NCBI GenBank assembly: GCA_026416125.1
Contig: JAOAFT010000020.1
Span: 1 to 38,493, forward strand
DNA: 38,493 nt
Reading direction: 5' to 3'
From: Bacteroidota bacterium
GTDB taxonomy: Bacteria; Bacteroidota; Ignavibacteria; UBA10030
In this document: piece by piece, positions 8,543 through 16,418 of the stretch
Layout of the letters: each line of letters begins with the position of its first letter
Numbering within the stretch: the first letter of the stretch is position 1
The notes under the pieces: generated by a model
What the model saw: only the letters and a program-made list of their open reading frames with translations
Told to the model about the DNA's origin: nothing
The model's database searches: none
Translations under genes and position numbers: made by a program

Positions 8543-9278
8543 TCATGTTGAAAACTTCAGTGTGAATAGGTCTAGTTTTCTTTACAGCACAAATGTAAGC
8601 ACGGAGATACAAACAATAGACAACGCTGTTAACGATCCAATTGATTGTATAAAGTTTCCGTAATTCATCTACTGCATATTTTAATAAGAATGAGAACGAA
8701 GAAAAAAGCAAAATCGTACAAACAGCGTGTATAATAAACCCACTTATTATCCAAAATCTTTCATCTGTGCTCCAAGAAAACTCAGGTTCGGAAAACATTC
8801 TTAAGAGAAGAAGTATGGACACTACTATTTTGAATACTGTTGCGACAGTACCAGTAACATCGTCCGACATTCCTGGTGGTTCAAACGTAGCTTTTGAAAT
8901 TCCCCAAATAATAAGGTATATGAAAAAAAGAGTAGCAGGAATATATCGTGATCGAGTGTCCTTTAACCATATATGTGTGATACTTGTGAAGAATGCAAAA
9001 TCGAAAAGCGTTGCAAGTGAAAAAAGCCAAATGTTGTAGGTGCGGAAGAAAAATGGTACTACTATTTCTGCAATCCCTAAAATCATCCAAAAAAACGTCA
9101 ACCATACAAATCTACGCAGGGGAGTCGTAAACTTCTTATACAGAACGACACCAACAATAGCAATTGATACAAGGAGTAACAAGTTAACGATTACAAAAAC
9201 TGGTAATGATGCGATGTACTCAATCAAATTTTGATTTAATTGAATAGATCCCAATGCGTACACTATCCGATCACCCAA
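8535..9278 (-). CDS. Seven-helix integral membrane protein of unknown function
   Basis: A 247-residue protein with about seven evenly spaced hydrophobic helices starting near residues 27, 55, 82, 112, 142, 175 and 205. Short charged loops carry KKFTTPLRR, KDTRSRY and AVDELRK, and the tail is soluble. I see no catalytic or transport motif. The even spacing, length and short loops resemble orphan 7-TM proteins of Bacteroidota, some of which act as sensor-domain-like membrane modules. Its last codons lie in the right arm of the long hairpin. It is on the same strand as the envelope-stress operon but is separated from it by about 195 bases and that hairpin, so it is probably its own unit. Confidence 0.7.
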   Translation of the reverse strand: MGDRIVYALGSIQLNQNLIEYIASLPVFVIVNLLLLVSIAIVGVVLYKKFTTPLRRFVWLTFFWMILGIAEIVVPFFFRTYNIWLFSLATLFDFAFFTSITHIWLKDTRSRYIPATLFFIYLIIWGISKATFEPPGMSDDVTGTVATVFKIVVSILLLLRMFSEPEFSWSTDERFWIISGFIIHAVCTILLFSSFSFLLKYAVDELRKLYTINWIVNSVVYCLYLRAYICAVKKTRPIHTEVFNMTQ

Positions 9279-9319
9279 GTATATTATTAAACATTTGGAT
9301 CTTTCACGATCATAAAAAT

Positions 9320-9772
9320 TTATTTAAGAAACTCAGATTCAAAAGGACAAAATGGAGGGCATGGATAAATTTTCTCACCGATTACACCCATCATATCCTT
9401 TCCAGCTGTATCAACACCTACAACAACGAGAGTTTGTTTTGCGTCATCATCTAACGCATAATAGAACCGAAGTTGCTTACATCCAGGTTGCGCAAGTATT
9501 TTATCTAGGATCGCACGGTCAAACGCTCCACCTTTTATAAATCCAGCAGATGCTTTCCCTTTCGGTACCATTTGCTTCTGGTAGTTTTTAATCCACCGAA
9601 TTGCATCTTCTTTAGTTACTTCATGCTTTTCTGCACCTGGGAATGAAGGTTCTATCTTTTGCACCTTGGTTTGTTCTTCCGGTACCGGTTGCAAAGCAGT
9701 GTTCCTACCGAGTAAAAAAGCAACAATTGCCACAACAAGAAGAATTAAAACCCAGAGTAGTGTTTTATTCAT
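9320..9772 (-). CDS. Small membrane-anchored protein with C-terminal Cys-Pro motif
   Basis: Encodes 150 residues. I chose the ATG at 9772 because GGAGGGTG stands directly before it; an in-frame extension to 9820 has no such signal. One N-terminal membrane helix (residues 4-24) is followed by a Pro/Glu/Lys linker and a soluble domain of about 100 residues. The domain has GGAFDRAILDKIL, a GC pair, RFYYALDDD, TLVVVGVDTAGKDM and a terminal PCPPFC. The combination of an RxYYALdd strand, a VGVD strand and a PCPPFC end recurs in uncharacterised Bacteroidota proteins. The three cysteines may bind a metal or form a disulphide outside the membrane; this is inference. No function is assigned. Confidence 0.75.
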   Translation of the reverse strand: MNKTLLWVLILLVVAIVAFLLGRNTALQPVPEEQTKVQKIEPSFPGAEKHEVTKEDAIRWIKNYQKQMVPKGKASAGFIKGGAFDRAILDKILAQPGCKQLRFYYALDDDAKQTLVVVGVDTAGKDMMGVIGEKIYPCPPFCPFESEFLK

Positions 9773-10019
9773 GGCACCCTCCTTAATTTTAGGTATTAAT
9801 ATGGGGGAGCTTTCGTGCACAAGCTTCCCCTAAAATGTTTATTATTGCACGAATTTCATTGCCTCACGAAGGAAAAGTTACCTTGCAATGGTAATGTACT
9901 AATTTATTTAAGAGAAATCCACTCCTTTATTCATCACACTGAATGTTGTTTGCGTTTACGAAGTGCATTGACTATATTTTTGCAAATTTCACTGAAAACT
10001 CACCAGCGTAGGATCTACG

Positions 10020-10556
10020 ATGGAATATATCCATGAGTATATCTCGCTCAACCGTAAACGAATTCTTCATGAAATGCAAACCTTCCTTGCTATTCCAAGT
10101 GTAAGCTCTAATCCTGAACGCAAACAAGAACTCTGGCGAGCTACTGAATGGTTTGCTCACCACTGTAATACAATTGGTATACCAAAAGTGGAAATACTTG
10201 AAACAGATGGATATCCCAACGCACCTAAAACCGTTAGAACAACTATAAACACATGTGAACCTCCTCTTACTCTCCTCGATAGCCATGGTATTCAAATAGC
10301 AATAGCAGTTTCCGAAAAAAACTTCCGGGAAAAAACTCCGAATAAACGTGTGGGTGGTTTAGTACCGATCGTCGCAGATTTAAAAAAAATTCTTCGTGCT
10401 GATTCTGTTCTTTTAGCTTTTAGATTACCTAACGAAAACACCTCTACTTCCATCGAACGGATCGACCTAGAGCTCGTTTTTAGCGGCTTTGAGTATTACT
10501 ATAGTGAATTTCATAACTTTTGGAATAACCAGTTACGAAAACAGCGAACGCAATAA
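10020..10556 (+). pseudogene. Internally deleted M20 dipeptidase remnant, frame intact
   Basis: Residues 1-66 match the start of M20 metallodipeptidases (N-terminal helix, FLAIPSVSSNPERKQ, then RATEWFAHHCNTIGIPKVE and an ET.GYP turn). Residues from about 110 match the family C-terminus (GGLVPIVADLKKIL, DSVLLAFRLPNEN, ERIDLELVFSGFEYY). Full-length enzymes are about 450 residues; this one is 178. Everything between is gone, including the HYDVQP region and all metal ligands there. In the tail GGS-I-P has become GGLVP, and the last metal-binding His before the PNE/SIE motif is missing. It cannot be an active peptidase. The stop overlaps the next start (TAATG), so reading it may still matter for translation of the adenosyltransferase. 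Confidence 0.8.
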
Positions 10557-11104
10557 TGGCAAAGTCAATCTCAACAAGAACTGGTGACGACGGAACCACA
10601 TCTCTCATTGGAGGAACACGGGTGCCGAAGCATCATCCCCGGATCGAAGCAGTTGGTGAAATTGATGCCTTAACTTCAGTCCTGGGCGTTATTCGTTCAT
10701 TCCATCCACCCAAAGAGGTCGATACGATACTTCAGGAACTCCAATATTACTTTTTTATTGCGGGTACAGATGTTGCTGCACCTGGTTCAACCCAAGTGTC
10801 GAGAATTGAACATAAACACATTCATTTTGTTGAAGCAAGCCTTAGTACTTTCGAACATGAACTACCGGTTCTATCGACCTTCATCCTCCCTGTCGGCTCT
10901 CCCACTGCTACTCATATTCATTGTGCAAGGGCACACTGCCGTAAAGTCGAGCGTATTCTCTCGTTCCTCGCCTCTACCGAACTCATCAATCCACTTTTGC
11001 TACCGTTCTTTAATCGTTGTTCTGACCTTCTTTTTATGCTCGCTCGCTATACTAACATGAAGGACGGACATTCTGAACAACCAATTCATTCTCGCAAAAC
11101 TTGA
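10556..11104 (+). CDS. Cob(I)alamin adenosyltransferase, PduO/MMAB type
   Basis: A 182-residue cytoplasmic enzyme that transfers the adenosyl group of ATP to cob(I)alamin, giving coenzyme B12. The N-terminal ATP-binding motif is STRTGDDGTTSLIGGTRVPK. The centre has FILPVGSPTATHIHCARAHCRKVER and the C-terminal part FNRCSDLLFMLARY, all matching the family in order and spacing. The usual VDELNS is here EIDALTS, a modest variation. Length is normal. The ATG overlaps the stop of the M20 remnant by one base and has no good Shine-Dalgarno of its own, so translational coupling is likely. B12-dependent partner enzymes are not in the window. Confidence 0.9.
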   Translation: MAKSISTRTGDDGTTSLIGGTRVPKHHPRIEAVGEIDALTSVLGVIRSFHPPKEVDTILQELQYYFFIAGTDVAAPGSTQVSRIEHKHIHFVEASLSTFEHELPVLSTFILPVGSPTATHIHCARAHCRKVERILSFLASTELINPLLLPFFNRCSDLLFMLARYTNMKDGHSEQPIHSRKT

Positions 11105-11175
11105 CTTTCCAAAAGAGAAAAGCTAACTTCCAAAGCAGTAGGGATTAATTCACACTAACACGAAGAGGTAAACTA

Positions 11176-11961
11176 TTGAACTCTATGGAATATTCTCCCT
11201 CTATTCTCATCCTTGAAGATGACCCTGCTGGTATTCGACTCATCACAAGAAAGTTGGAAATTGCTCGAGGTGATTTTATCATCCATAGTACCCGTACCCG
11301 TGCTCAATTCATCGAAGCACTAAAAACACAATCGTACGACTGTATTATCATCGACTATACACTTCCAGACATCGATGGACTCCAAGCACTACGGATTGCA
11401 CAAGAACTTGCACCAACAACTCCAGCTATTATCTTTACAGGTAGTGTTGGAGAAGAAAAAGCAATCGAATGTATGAAAGCGGGTGCCTACGATTATATTC
11501 TTAAAACGAATTCTTCACGCCTTATTGCGGCAGTGCTCTCTGCACTTGAATATAAACGACTCAGACTCGAAAAACTTCGAGCCGAAGAAGAACTTCGACG
11601 AACCCACCAGCAACTTATTGATATCCTTGAACGCATTTCAGATGGATTTCTTGCTCTCGACGCTGACTGGAAAGTAACTTACATCAATAAACGTGGAGCC
11701 CAACTTCTTGGTAAAGATGCCGATGAATTCTTTGGAAAAGTATTTTGGGATATATTTCCAGACTCGATTGGTCAACCTTTCTACGAAGAATTTGTTCGCG
11801 CTTTGAATGAACAGAAACGACTATACCTTGAAGAATGGTATGCACCTTGGCGAAAGTGGTTTGAAACAAGAATTTATCCTTCCCCTGATGGCCTTTCTGT
11901 ATTCTTCAGAGATGTTACAGATCGGAAACACAGTACTGTAAAGAAGGAAGAACAAAATTAA
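11176..11961 (+). CDS. Response regulator receiver-PAS protein without kinase or output domain
   Basis: A 261-residue protein. The receiver (residues 8-125) has the acidic pair LEDD, phosphoacceptor Asp60 in IIIDYTLPDIDG, Thr in IIFTGS and Lys in YILKTN. A helical linker (about 125-150) leads to a PAS domain (about 150-250) ending VFFRDVTDRKHS, after which the chain stops at NKEEQN-like charged residues (KKEEQN). In related proteins the next domain is HisKA/HATPase or GGDEF; here only 14 bases separate the stop from the convergent SDR gene, so the downstream part may be lost. The best start is a TTG at 11176 with AAGAGGT six bases ahead; an ATG at 11185 is the alternative. Confidence 0.82.
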   Translation: MNSMEYSPSILILEDDPAGIRLITRKLEIARGDFIIHSTRTRAQFIEALKTQSYDCIIIDYTLPDIDGLQALRIAQELAPTTPAIIFTGSVGEEKAIECMKAGAYDYILKTNSSRLIAAVLSALEYKRLRLEKLRAEEELRRTHQQLIDILERISDGFLALDADWKVTYINKRGAQLLGKDADEFFGKVFWDIFPDSIGQPFYEEFVRALNEQKRLYLEEWYAPWRKWFETRIYPSPDGLSVFFRDVTDRKHSTVKKEEQN

Positions 11962-11975
11962 TTCAGTTTGTCATC

Positions 11976-12764
11976 CTATGCTCGTAAACCGTGGAGCATT
12001 TGTACAATCTTTGATGCAGTAACCCGCGGTAGACATCGAACAAGAAAAGATCCAAGAACATTGAACATTCCGGGTACTACGATAGCTTTTCCTTCCATCA
12101 AACCTCGAAAACCGATCTCTGCAACTGTGGATGCATCCATCCATGCCATCTTTTGGAATAAGTGCGTCTTTGTTATCCCTGCACGCTTACCAAATTTCGT
12201 TGCTGTTGGACCAGGACACAGGGTTGTGACAGTGATACCTGTTCCCCGTACTTCTTCTGCGAGTGCAACTGAAAAGTTCAGCACGTACGCTTTCGAAGCA
12301 TAGTATACTGCCATGAGGGGACCAGGTAGAAACCCTGCCAACGATGCTACATTCAATATCTTCCCTGATTTTCGTTGGAGCATCCGAGGAAGAATATTTC
12401 TCGTTAAATGTGTTAATGCGACAATATTCACTTGCAGCATTTCCAATTGATCAGCAATCGGAAGTTCTGCGAATGTCCCATAAAGACCAAACCCCGCATT
12501 ATTCACAAGAACATCAATGTCTATCATTTCAGCAGCGAGTACGTTACAAATATCATCCGGTGCTGTGGATACTGAAAGATCGAAGGGGCAACATGTAATA
12601 TCAATTCCATACTCTTTCTCCCACTCTTTTTGAAGTCTGTGTAGATCATTACTATTCCGAGCAACGAGTACAACATCGTACCTATGGAGTGCAAACAGTT
12701 TCGCTAATTCGTACCCAATTCCACTCGTTGCTCCGGTAATTAATGCAACAGGACGACGATTCAT
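11976..12764 (-). CDS. Short-chain dehydrogenase/reductase (SDR)
   Basis: A 262-residue classical SDR oxidoreductase with the NAD(P)-binding TGATSGIG, the NNAG motif, catalytic Ser in NVASLAG and the YYASK Tyr/Lys pair. The Arg after the second strand (VLVARN) favours NADPH. LPGPLMAVYYASKAYV and a C-terminal hydrophobic region resemble the DltE/YqjQ-like and steroid-dehydrogenase-like SDRs. The substrate is unknown. The ATG at 12764 is preferred because GGAG lies nine bases before it, while the in-frame ATG at 12773 sits right next to GGAG. It follows the M64 peptidase gene with 12 bases between, probably in one transcript. Confidence 0.88.
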   Translation of the reverse strand: MNRRPVALITGATSGIGYELAKLFALHRYDVVLVARNSNDLHRLQKEWEKEYGIDITCCPFDLSVSTAPDDICNVLAAEMIDIDVLVNNAGFGLYGTFAELPIADQLEMLQVNIVALTHLTRNILPRMLQRKSGKILNVASLAGFLPGPLMAVYYASKAYVLNFSVALAEEVRGTGITVTTLCPGPTATKFGKRAGITKTHLFQKMAWMDASTVAEIGFRGLMEGKAIVVPGMFNVLGSFLVRCLPRVTASKIVQMLHGLRA

Positions 12765-12776
12765 GATGCTCATCTC

Positions 12777-14204
12777 CTACTTTGTGTACTGTTCAATCAT
12801 ACGTTCAATGGCTGCAGCACAGACTGGATCAAAATCCACAGGATTCAATGAAAACATTTTGCAATCGAGTGATGGTCTATACATTCCAAATGAAACGTAT
12901 CCACCTCCCTCAAAAAGCCCTACTTTCCCTTTCCACCTGGGGTCATTCAGTATTGTTCTCGTTTGTCGGAGTAATTGTTCTCGTTTGACATAGTAGTCTG
13001 AGGAGAATCGATTCAATGTAGCACGTTCAACTTCGACACTATCATACTGCGATTTGTTCCACGGAGTTGGAACTGGTGTTGAGTCATCAATAAACATTTT
13101 CCATTTGATTTCATTTCGTACATTTTTTCTTGTGAGATTCGGTTCCCATGGTTCAACCCCTTCAGGGTAGAAATCAACGTATGAGACTTGTGAACTATAG
13201 TATTCATCCCCAAGCCCAGCAAAACAATGACCAAATTCATGGACATACACATAATCTATTTCCCACTCTTGACCACGTTGGACAGGAATCGTGAAACATG
13301 TCGTGTAGAGATTAAAAATACCTCCGCCTCCGTATCGATTGTCATTAACGAGAATTGTTACAATGTCGTATGGCACACTACCAATAATATCACGCAATTT
13401 CTTATTGTCTTCTGTTAAGATGTACCGTGGTGAGCCAAATGTATTGTACTGCGTACCGAGGGTATTTCGTTTCCACACGTGAATATCTGGTTTATCGATT
13501 CCCGATTCATCAGAAACCACCTCGAGAGCACGGACATTGAACTTGTTTCGAAAGCGGGAAAAAGGGTACACTGAGAAGAGCACATCAGTACAATGCTTTG
13601 CATCGGAATGAAATTTCTCCATTTCTTCTTTGGTATACCCATCACCCACAATGAGAATATCGACGTGATTCTCAAGCGAGCCATTGATAAGTATTTCATG
13701 GACAACAATGCGATCATCCCGGTACTCTCTTCGTATACATACAGAATCTCGTGGATCTATGTAAAACTCATGAAGTTTTCTAAAGGCAAGAGTTGTGCCT
13801 CGTGTTTGGACACTATCTCGCTTATAGAACGTAATATATACTGGCTTCTTGGGATATGGGAAACGAACAGTTTCGTGAAACGTACGCCATGTATTCATGG
13901 CTTCCATTGTCGTTTGCCACTCTCCACAGATCGTACTGAACCCACGAGAATAGAGTAGCTTTCCAGTCTCTACGTCTACCACCGTAAATAAATTCTCCCC
14001 AAGGTTTAGCGTGTCAAGCAAAACAGTTTTACTGCCAGGCCATGGACCCTCTTCATAGACAGCATCGAACGTTAAGAATTCTCTCCCTCTCGTTGCAACT
14101 CTATAGTAATCGAAACGTACTGTTGCTGGTGTAAACCACTCGGTATAGGTTTGCGCTACAGCTAACGAGTAGGACCAAAAAAAAATTACCACTTTGCGTT
14201 TCAT
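12777..14204 (-). CDS. Secreted M64 family (IgA peptidase-like) metallopeptidase
   Basis: A 475-residue precursor. The signal peptide covers about residues 1-17 (MKRK, hydrophobic core, AVA-Q). An N-terminal beta-rich domain (about 20-160) corresponds to the M64 N-terminal domain. The peptidase domain starts near HVDILIVGDGYTKEEM and carries the zinc site HEFGHCFAGLGDEYY: His322, Glu323, His326 and Asp333 follow the metzincin-like HExxHxxxGxxD pattern. Length and architecture are normal for Bacteroidota M64 peptidases, which are secreted or surface-bound proteases. The name IgA peptidase comes from the founding member; nothing here shows that substrate. Confidence 0.92.
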   Translation of the reverse strand: MKRKVVIFFWSYSLAVAQTYTEWFTPATVRFDYYRVATRGREFLTFDAVYEEGPWPGSKTVLLDTLNLGENLFTVVDVETGKLLYSRGFSTICGEWQTTMEAMNTWRTFHETVRFPYPKKPVYITFYKRDSVQTRGTTLAFRKLHEFYIDPRDSVCIRREYRDDRIVVHEILINGSLENHVDILIVGDGYTKEEMEKFHSDAKHCTDVLFSVYPFSRFRNKFNVRALEVVSDESGIDKPDIHVWKRNTLGTQYNTFGSPRYILTEDNKKLRDIIGSVPYDIVTILVNDNRYGGGGIFNLYTTCFTIPVQRGQEWEIDYVYVHEFGHCFAGLGDEYYSSQVSYVDFYPEGVEPWEPNLTRKNVRNEIKWKMFIDDSTPVPTPWNKSQYDSVEVERATLNRFSSDYYVKREQLLRQTRTILNDPRWKGKVGLFEGGGYVSFGMYRPSLDCKMFSLNPVDFDPVCAAAIERMIEQYTK

Positions 14205-14549
14205 CGTTTGTTCCTTTCTTTATTGCGGTAATTCTTAACAAATGTACTACAGAGAAAATGTACAAACAAGGTAAGCGATAAGCGATTTCACTTGTGTCTA
14301 CTTTCGGTTTTTTCTACTTTATAGCAAAGAACATACTATTCCAAACGTAGACAAAACTGATAAATACCTTGCTATAAAGAAAGGAATGGTTTTGTATAGT
14401 TCAAGTATATGGAAATTACAGTATGGAAACCAATCCTGCAGCTTTCCTAAGTTTTCAGAATGGACTTTTTCCCTTTGAATTTCTAACGTTCTTTACTTTC
14501 AGCGTGTATAACAATATCTTATAAACAATTTCGAGGAGGAGCTTCTGGT
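14205..14549. other. 345-base intergenic region with an 11-bp inverted repeat
   Basis: No credible gene is seen in this AT-rich divergent spacer between the M64 peptidase and hemD. It holds an exact inverted repeat, CTTTATAGCAA (14317-14327) and TTGCTATAAAG (14369-14379), with a 41-base spacer. This could be a regulator site or an RNA stem. GGAGGAG before the hemD start closes the region. It presumably contains promoters for both flanking genes, but I cannot place them with confidence. Confidence 0.5.
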
Positions 14550-15347
14550 ATGACAACACACACCGGACATCTACTTGCAGGACGAACCATTGTTCTTACA
14601 CGTACAGCCGAGCGAAACGAAGCAACACGACCTGTACTCGAGTCGTACGGTGCAAATGTTATATGTTTTCCAACCGTTGAAATACAATCCCCACCAAGTT
14701 GGGAACAAGCTGATTCATCTATTTGGAAACTTGCAGAGTACACTGATATCTGTTTTACAAGCTACCACGGAACACAATTGTTCATCGAGCGAATTCGCCA
14801 CATACGCCCCAAAAGCCTTGAAACCATCAACACTCGTACACTCATCGCAATAGGCGAGAAAATTCGTCGTACCATCGAATCGCTCGGCTTTAATCCTCTC
14901 TCTATGCTCACATACACATCAATTACAGAATTCATCGAGTCACTAAAGCTGCAACCACTAGCAGGACGAAAATTTCTCCATCCGACCAGGACAAAATGCA
15001 CAAATGGATTAAAACATTATTTTCAAACACGCGATGTTCCTTTCGACGAAGTACCAGTGTACCAACTCCATGTACCAAACAGTGTTGACGTAGATCTCCT
15101 TCGTTCTCAACTTCAAATGAAAACAATCGATGCCATTACCTTTTTTAGTTCTTCTGCAGTACTAAATTTCATTGAGATGCTTGGAACTGAACCTCTTCGA
15201 AATACAGTTATTGCGGCTGTAAGTACTCCAACTGCAGAAACTCTCAAGCAGGCAGGTATTGAACCAAACATCATTGCTCATCCACCAACAGCGGAAGGAC
15301 TTTGTACTACACTCTCACTCTATTTTCAAAAACAACAATCACTCTAA
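14550..15347 (+). CDS. hemD: Uroporphyrinogen-III synthase
   Basis: A 265-residue two-domain cytoplasmic enzyme that closes and isomerises hydroxymethylbilane to uroporphyrinogen III in tetrapyrrole (heme, B12) synthesis. The opening LLAGRTIVLTRTAERNEATR, then VICFPTVEIQSP and YTDICFTSYHGTQLF, match the first domain. The linker region has TLIAIGEKIRRTIESLGF, and the second domain has FLHPTRT, VPVYQLHVP, ITFFSSSAVLNFIEML and AVSTPTAETLKQAGI. This family is poorly conserved, but the order of these elements is diagnostic. GGAGGAG lies before the ATG. The usual hemB/hemC neighbours are absent; instead an SPFH gene follows after 20 bases. Confidence 0.88.
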   Translation: MTTHTGHLLAGRTIVLTRTAERNEATRPVLESYGANVICFPTVEIQSPPSWEQADSSIWKLAEYTDICFTSYHGTQLFIERIRHIRPKSLETINTRTLIAIGEKIRRTIESLGFNPLSMLTYTSITEFIESLKLQPLAGRKFLHPTRTKCTNGLKHYFQTRDVPFDEVPVYQLHVPNSVDVDLLRSQLQMKTIDAITFFSSSAVLNFIEMLGTEPLRNTVIAAVSTPTAETLKQAGIEPNIIAHPPTAEGLCTTLSLYFQKQQSL

Positions 15348-15367
15348 GGTAACGGAAGGAGGTACCT

Positions 15368-16258
15368 ATGGTATTCTTACTGAGTACAGTGATGACAATA
15401 TTAGCATTGATTGCTTGGAACAATGCTCGAAAAAAGGTATACGATGAACGTAACAATCTTTTCAAAATACGTGCGCAGGTGAGCGGTATTGCAGCTCTTG
15501 TGTTTCTCACGATTGCTCTCATTCAATGTATTACGATTATACCCGCAGGTCATGTTGGTGTTGTAGATTTTTTTGGCATTGTTTCTGATAACACGCTTAA
15601 AGCCGGTATTAACCTCGTTAACCCACTGGCCAGAGTTATTAAGTTCTCGATCAAAACACAAGAGATAAAGGAAATAATGGATGTCCCCTCAAAGGAAGGA
15701 TTAACGGTACAATTGGAAGTGAGTGTACTCTTCCACTTAGATCCAGAGAAAGCTTCTCATGTGTATAAAACTGTTGGTGAAAATTTCATTGAAATTATTT
15801 TAGTACCACAGTTCCGATCGGTATCCCGAGGTGTCACAGCAGGGTACGAAGCCAAAGCTCTTTACACTTCAGAACGAGAAATGCTTGCACAAATTATCAT
15901 GACAGAACTGCAAAAAATCGTAGGTCCACGGGGTATCGTTGTTGAATCAACACCACTCCGACGGATTACCCTTCCCGCTGGACTAACAGCTGCAATTGAA
16001 GAAAAACTCCGCGCAGAACAAGAAAGTCAACGTATGCAATTTGTTCTTGCAAAGGAACGACAAGAAGCTGAACGTAAACGCATTGAGGCACAAGGAATTG
16101 CTGATTTTCAAAACATTGTTGCAAAAGGTATTAGTGAGCAGCTCCTACGATGGAAGGGAATTGAAGCAACAGAGAAAATTGCGAATTCTCAAAACACAAA
16201 AGTTGTTATCATCGGTGCTGGAAAAGACGGGTTACCTATAATTTTGGATACTAAGTAA
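15368..16258 (+). CDS. SPFH/band-7 (prohibitin-like) membrane protein
   Basis: A 296-residue protein. Two hydrophobic stretches (residues 1-17 and about 37-56) anchor it, followed by the band-7 domain (about 57-215: IIPAGHVGVVDFFGIV, LKAGINLVNPLARV, QFRSVSRGV). A charged helical region rich in Glu, Gln, Arg and Ala (about 210-260: RAEQESQRMQFVLAKERQEA) should form the flotillin-like coiled coil. KVVIIGAGKDGLPIIL at the end is usual for prohibitin-type members. Such proteins form large rings that organise membrane domains and proteases. AAGGAGGT precedes the ATG closely. It is probably transcribed with hemD. Confidence 0.9.
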   Translation: MVFLLSTVMTILALIAWNNARKKVYDERNNLFKIRAQVSGIAALVFLTIALIQCITIIPAGHVGVVDFFGIVSDNTLKAGINLVNPLARVIKFSIKTQEIKEIMDVPSKEGLTVQLEVSVLFHLDPEKASHVYKTVGENFIEIILVPQFRSVSRGVTAGYEAKALYTSEREMLAQIIMTELQKIVGPRGIVVESTPLRRITLPAGLTAAIEEKLRAEQESQRMQFVLAKERQEAERKRIEAQGIADFQNIVAKGISEQLLRWKGIEATEKIANSQNTKVVIIGAGKDGLPIILDTK

Positions 16259-16418
16259 CTGCGACCGTTCACCCATTTGAATGCCCTACCTATTGAGGTG
16301 CATATAATACTGATTAGTACACATAATTAAATTTGACGAAGGTAGAATGTACATGCAGGCTCTTCTACGGTACTCTTCATCACGTTCCATAGCCGTTCTT
16401 CCATCTCTGGTATTACAC

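Noticed and set aside
9960-9990. Bacteroidetes-type TTTG...TAnnTTTG promoter before the M20 remnant
   Set aside because: A TATTTTTG and an upstream TTTG exist, but the spacing is 22 bases rather than 19-21, and the strong Shine-Dalgarno use in this genome argues against a strictly Bacteroidia-type pattern.
9815-10036. 73-codon frame ahead of the M20 remnant
   Set aside because: No Shine-Dalgarno, no homology recognised, and it overlaps the remnant start; the region looks like a plain divergent promoter spacer.
13593-13958. 121-codon plus-strand frame
   Set aside because: Antisense shadow inside the M64 peptidase gene; composition is not protein-like.
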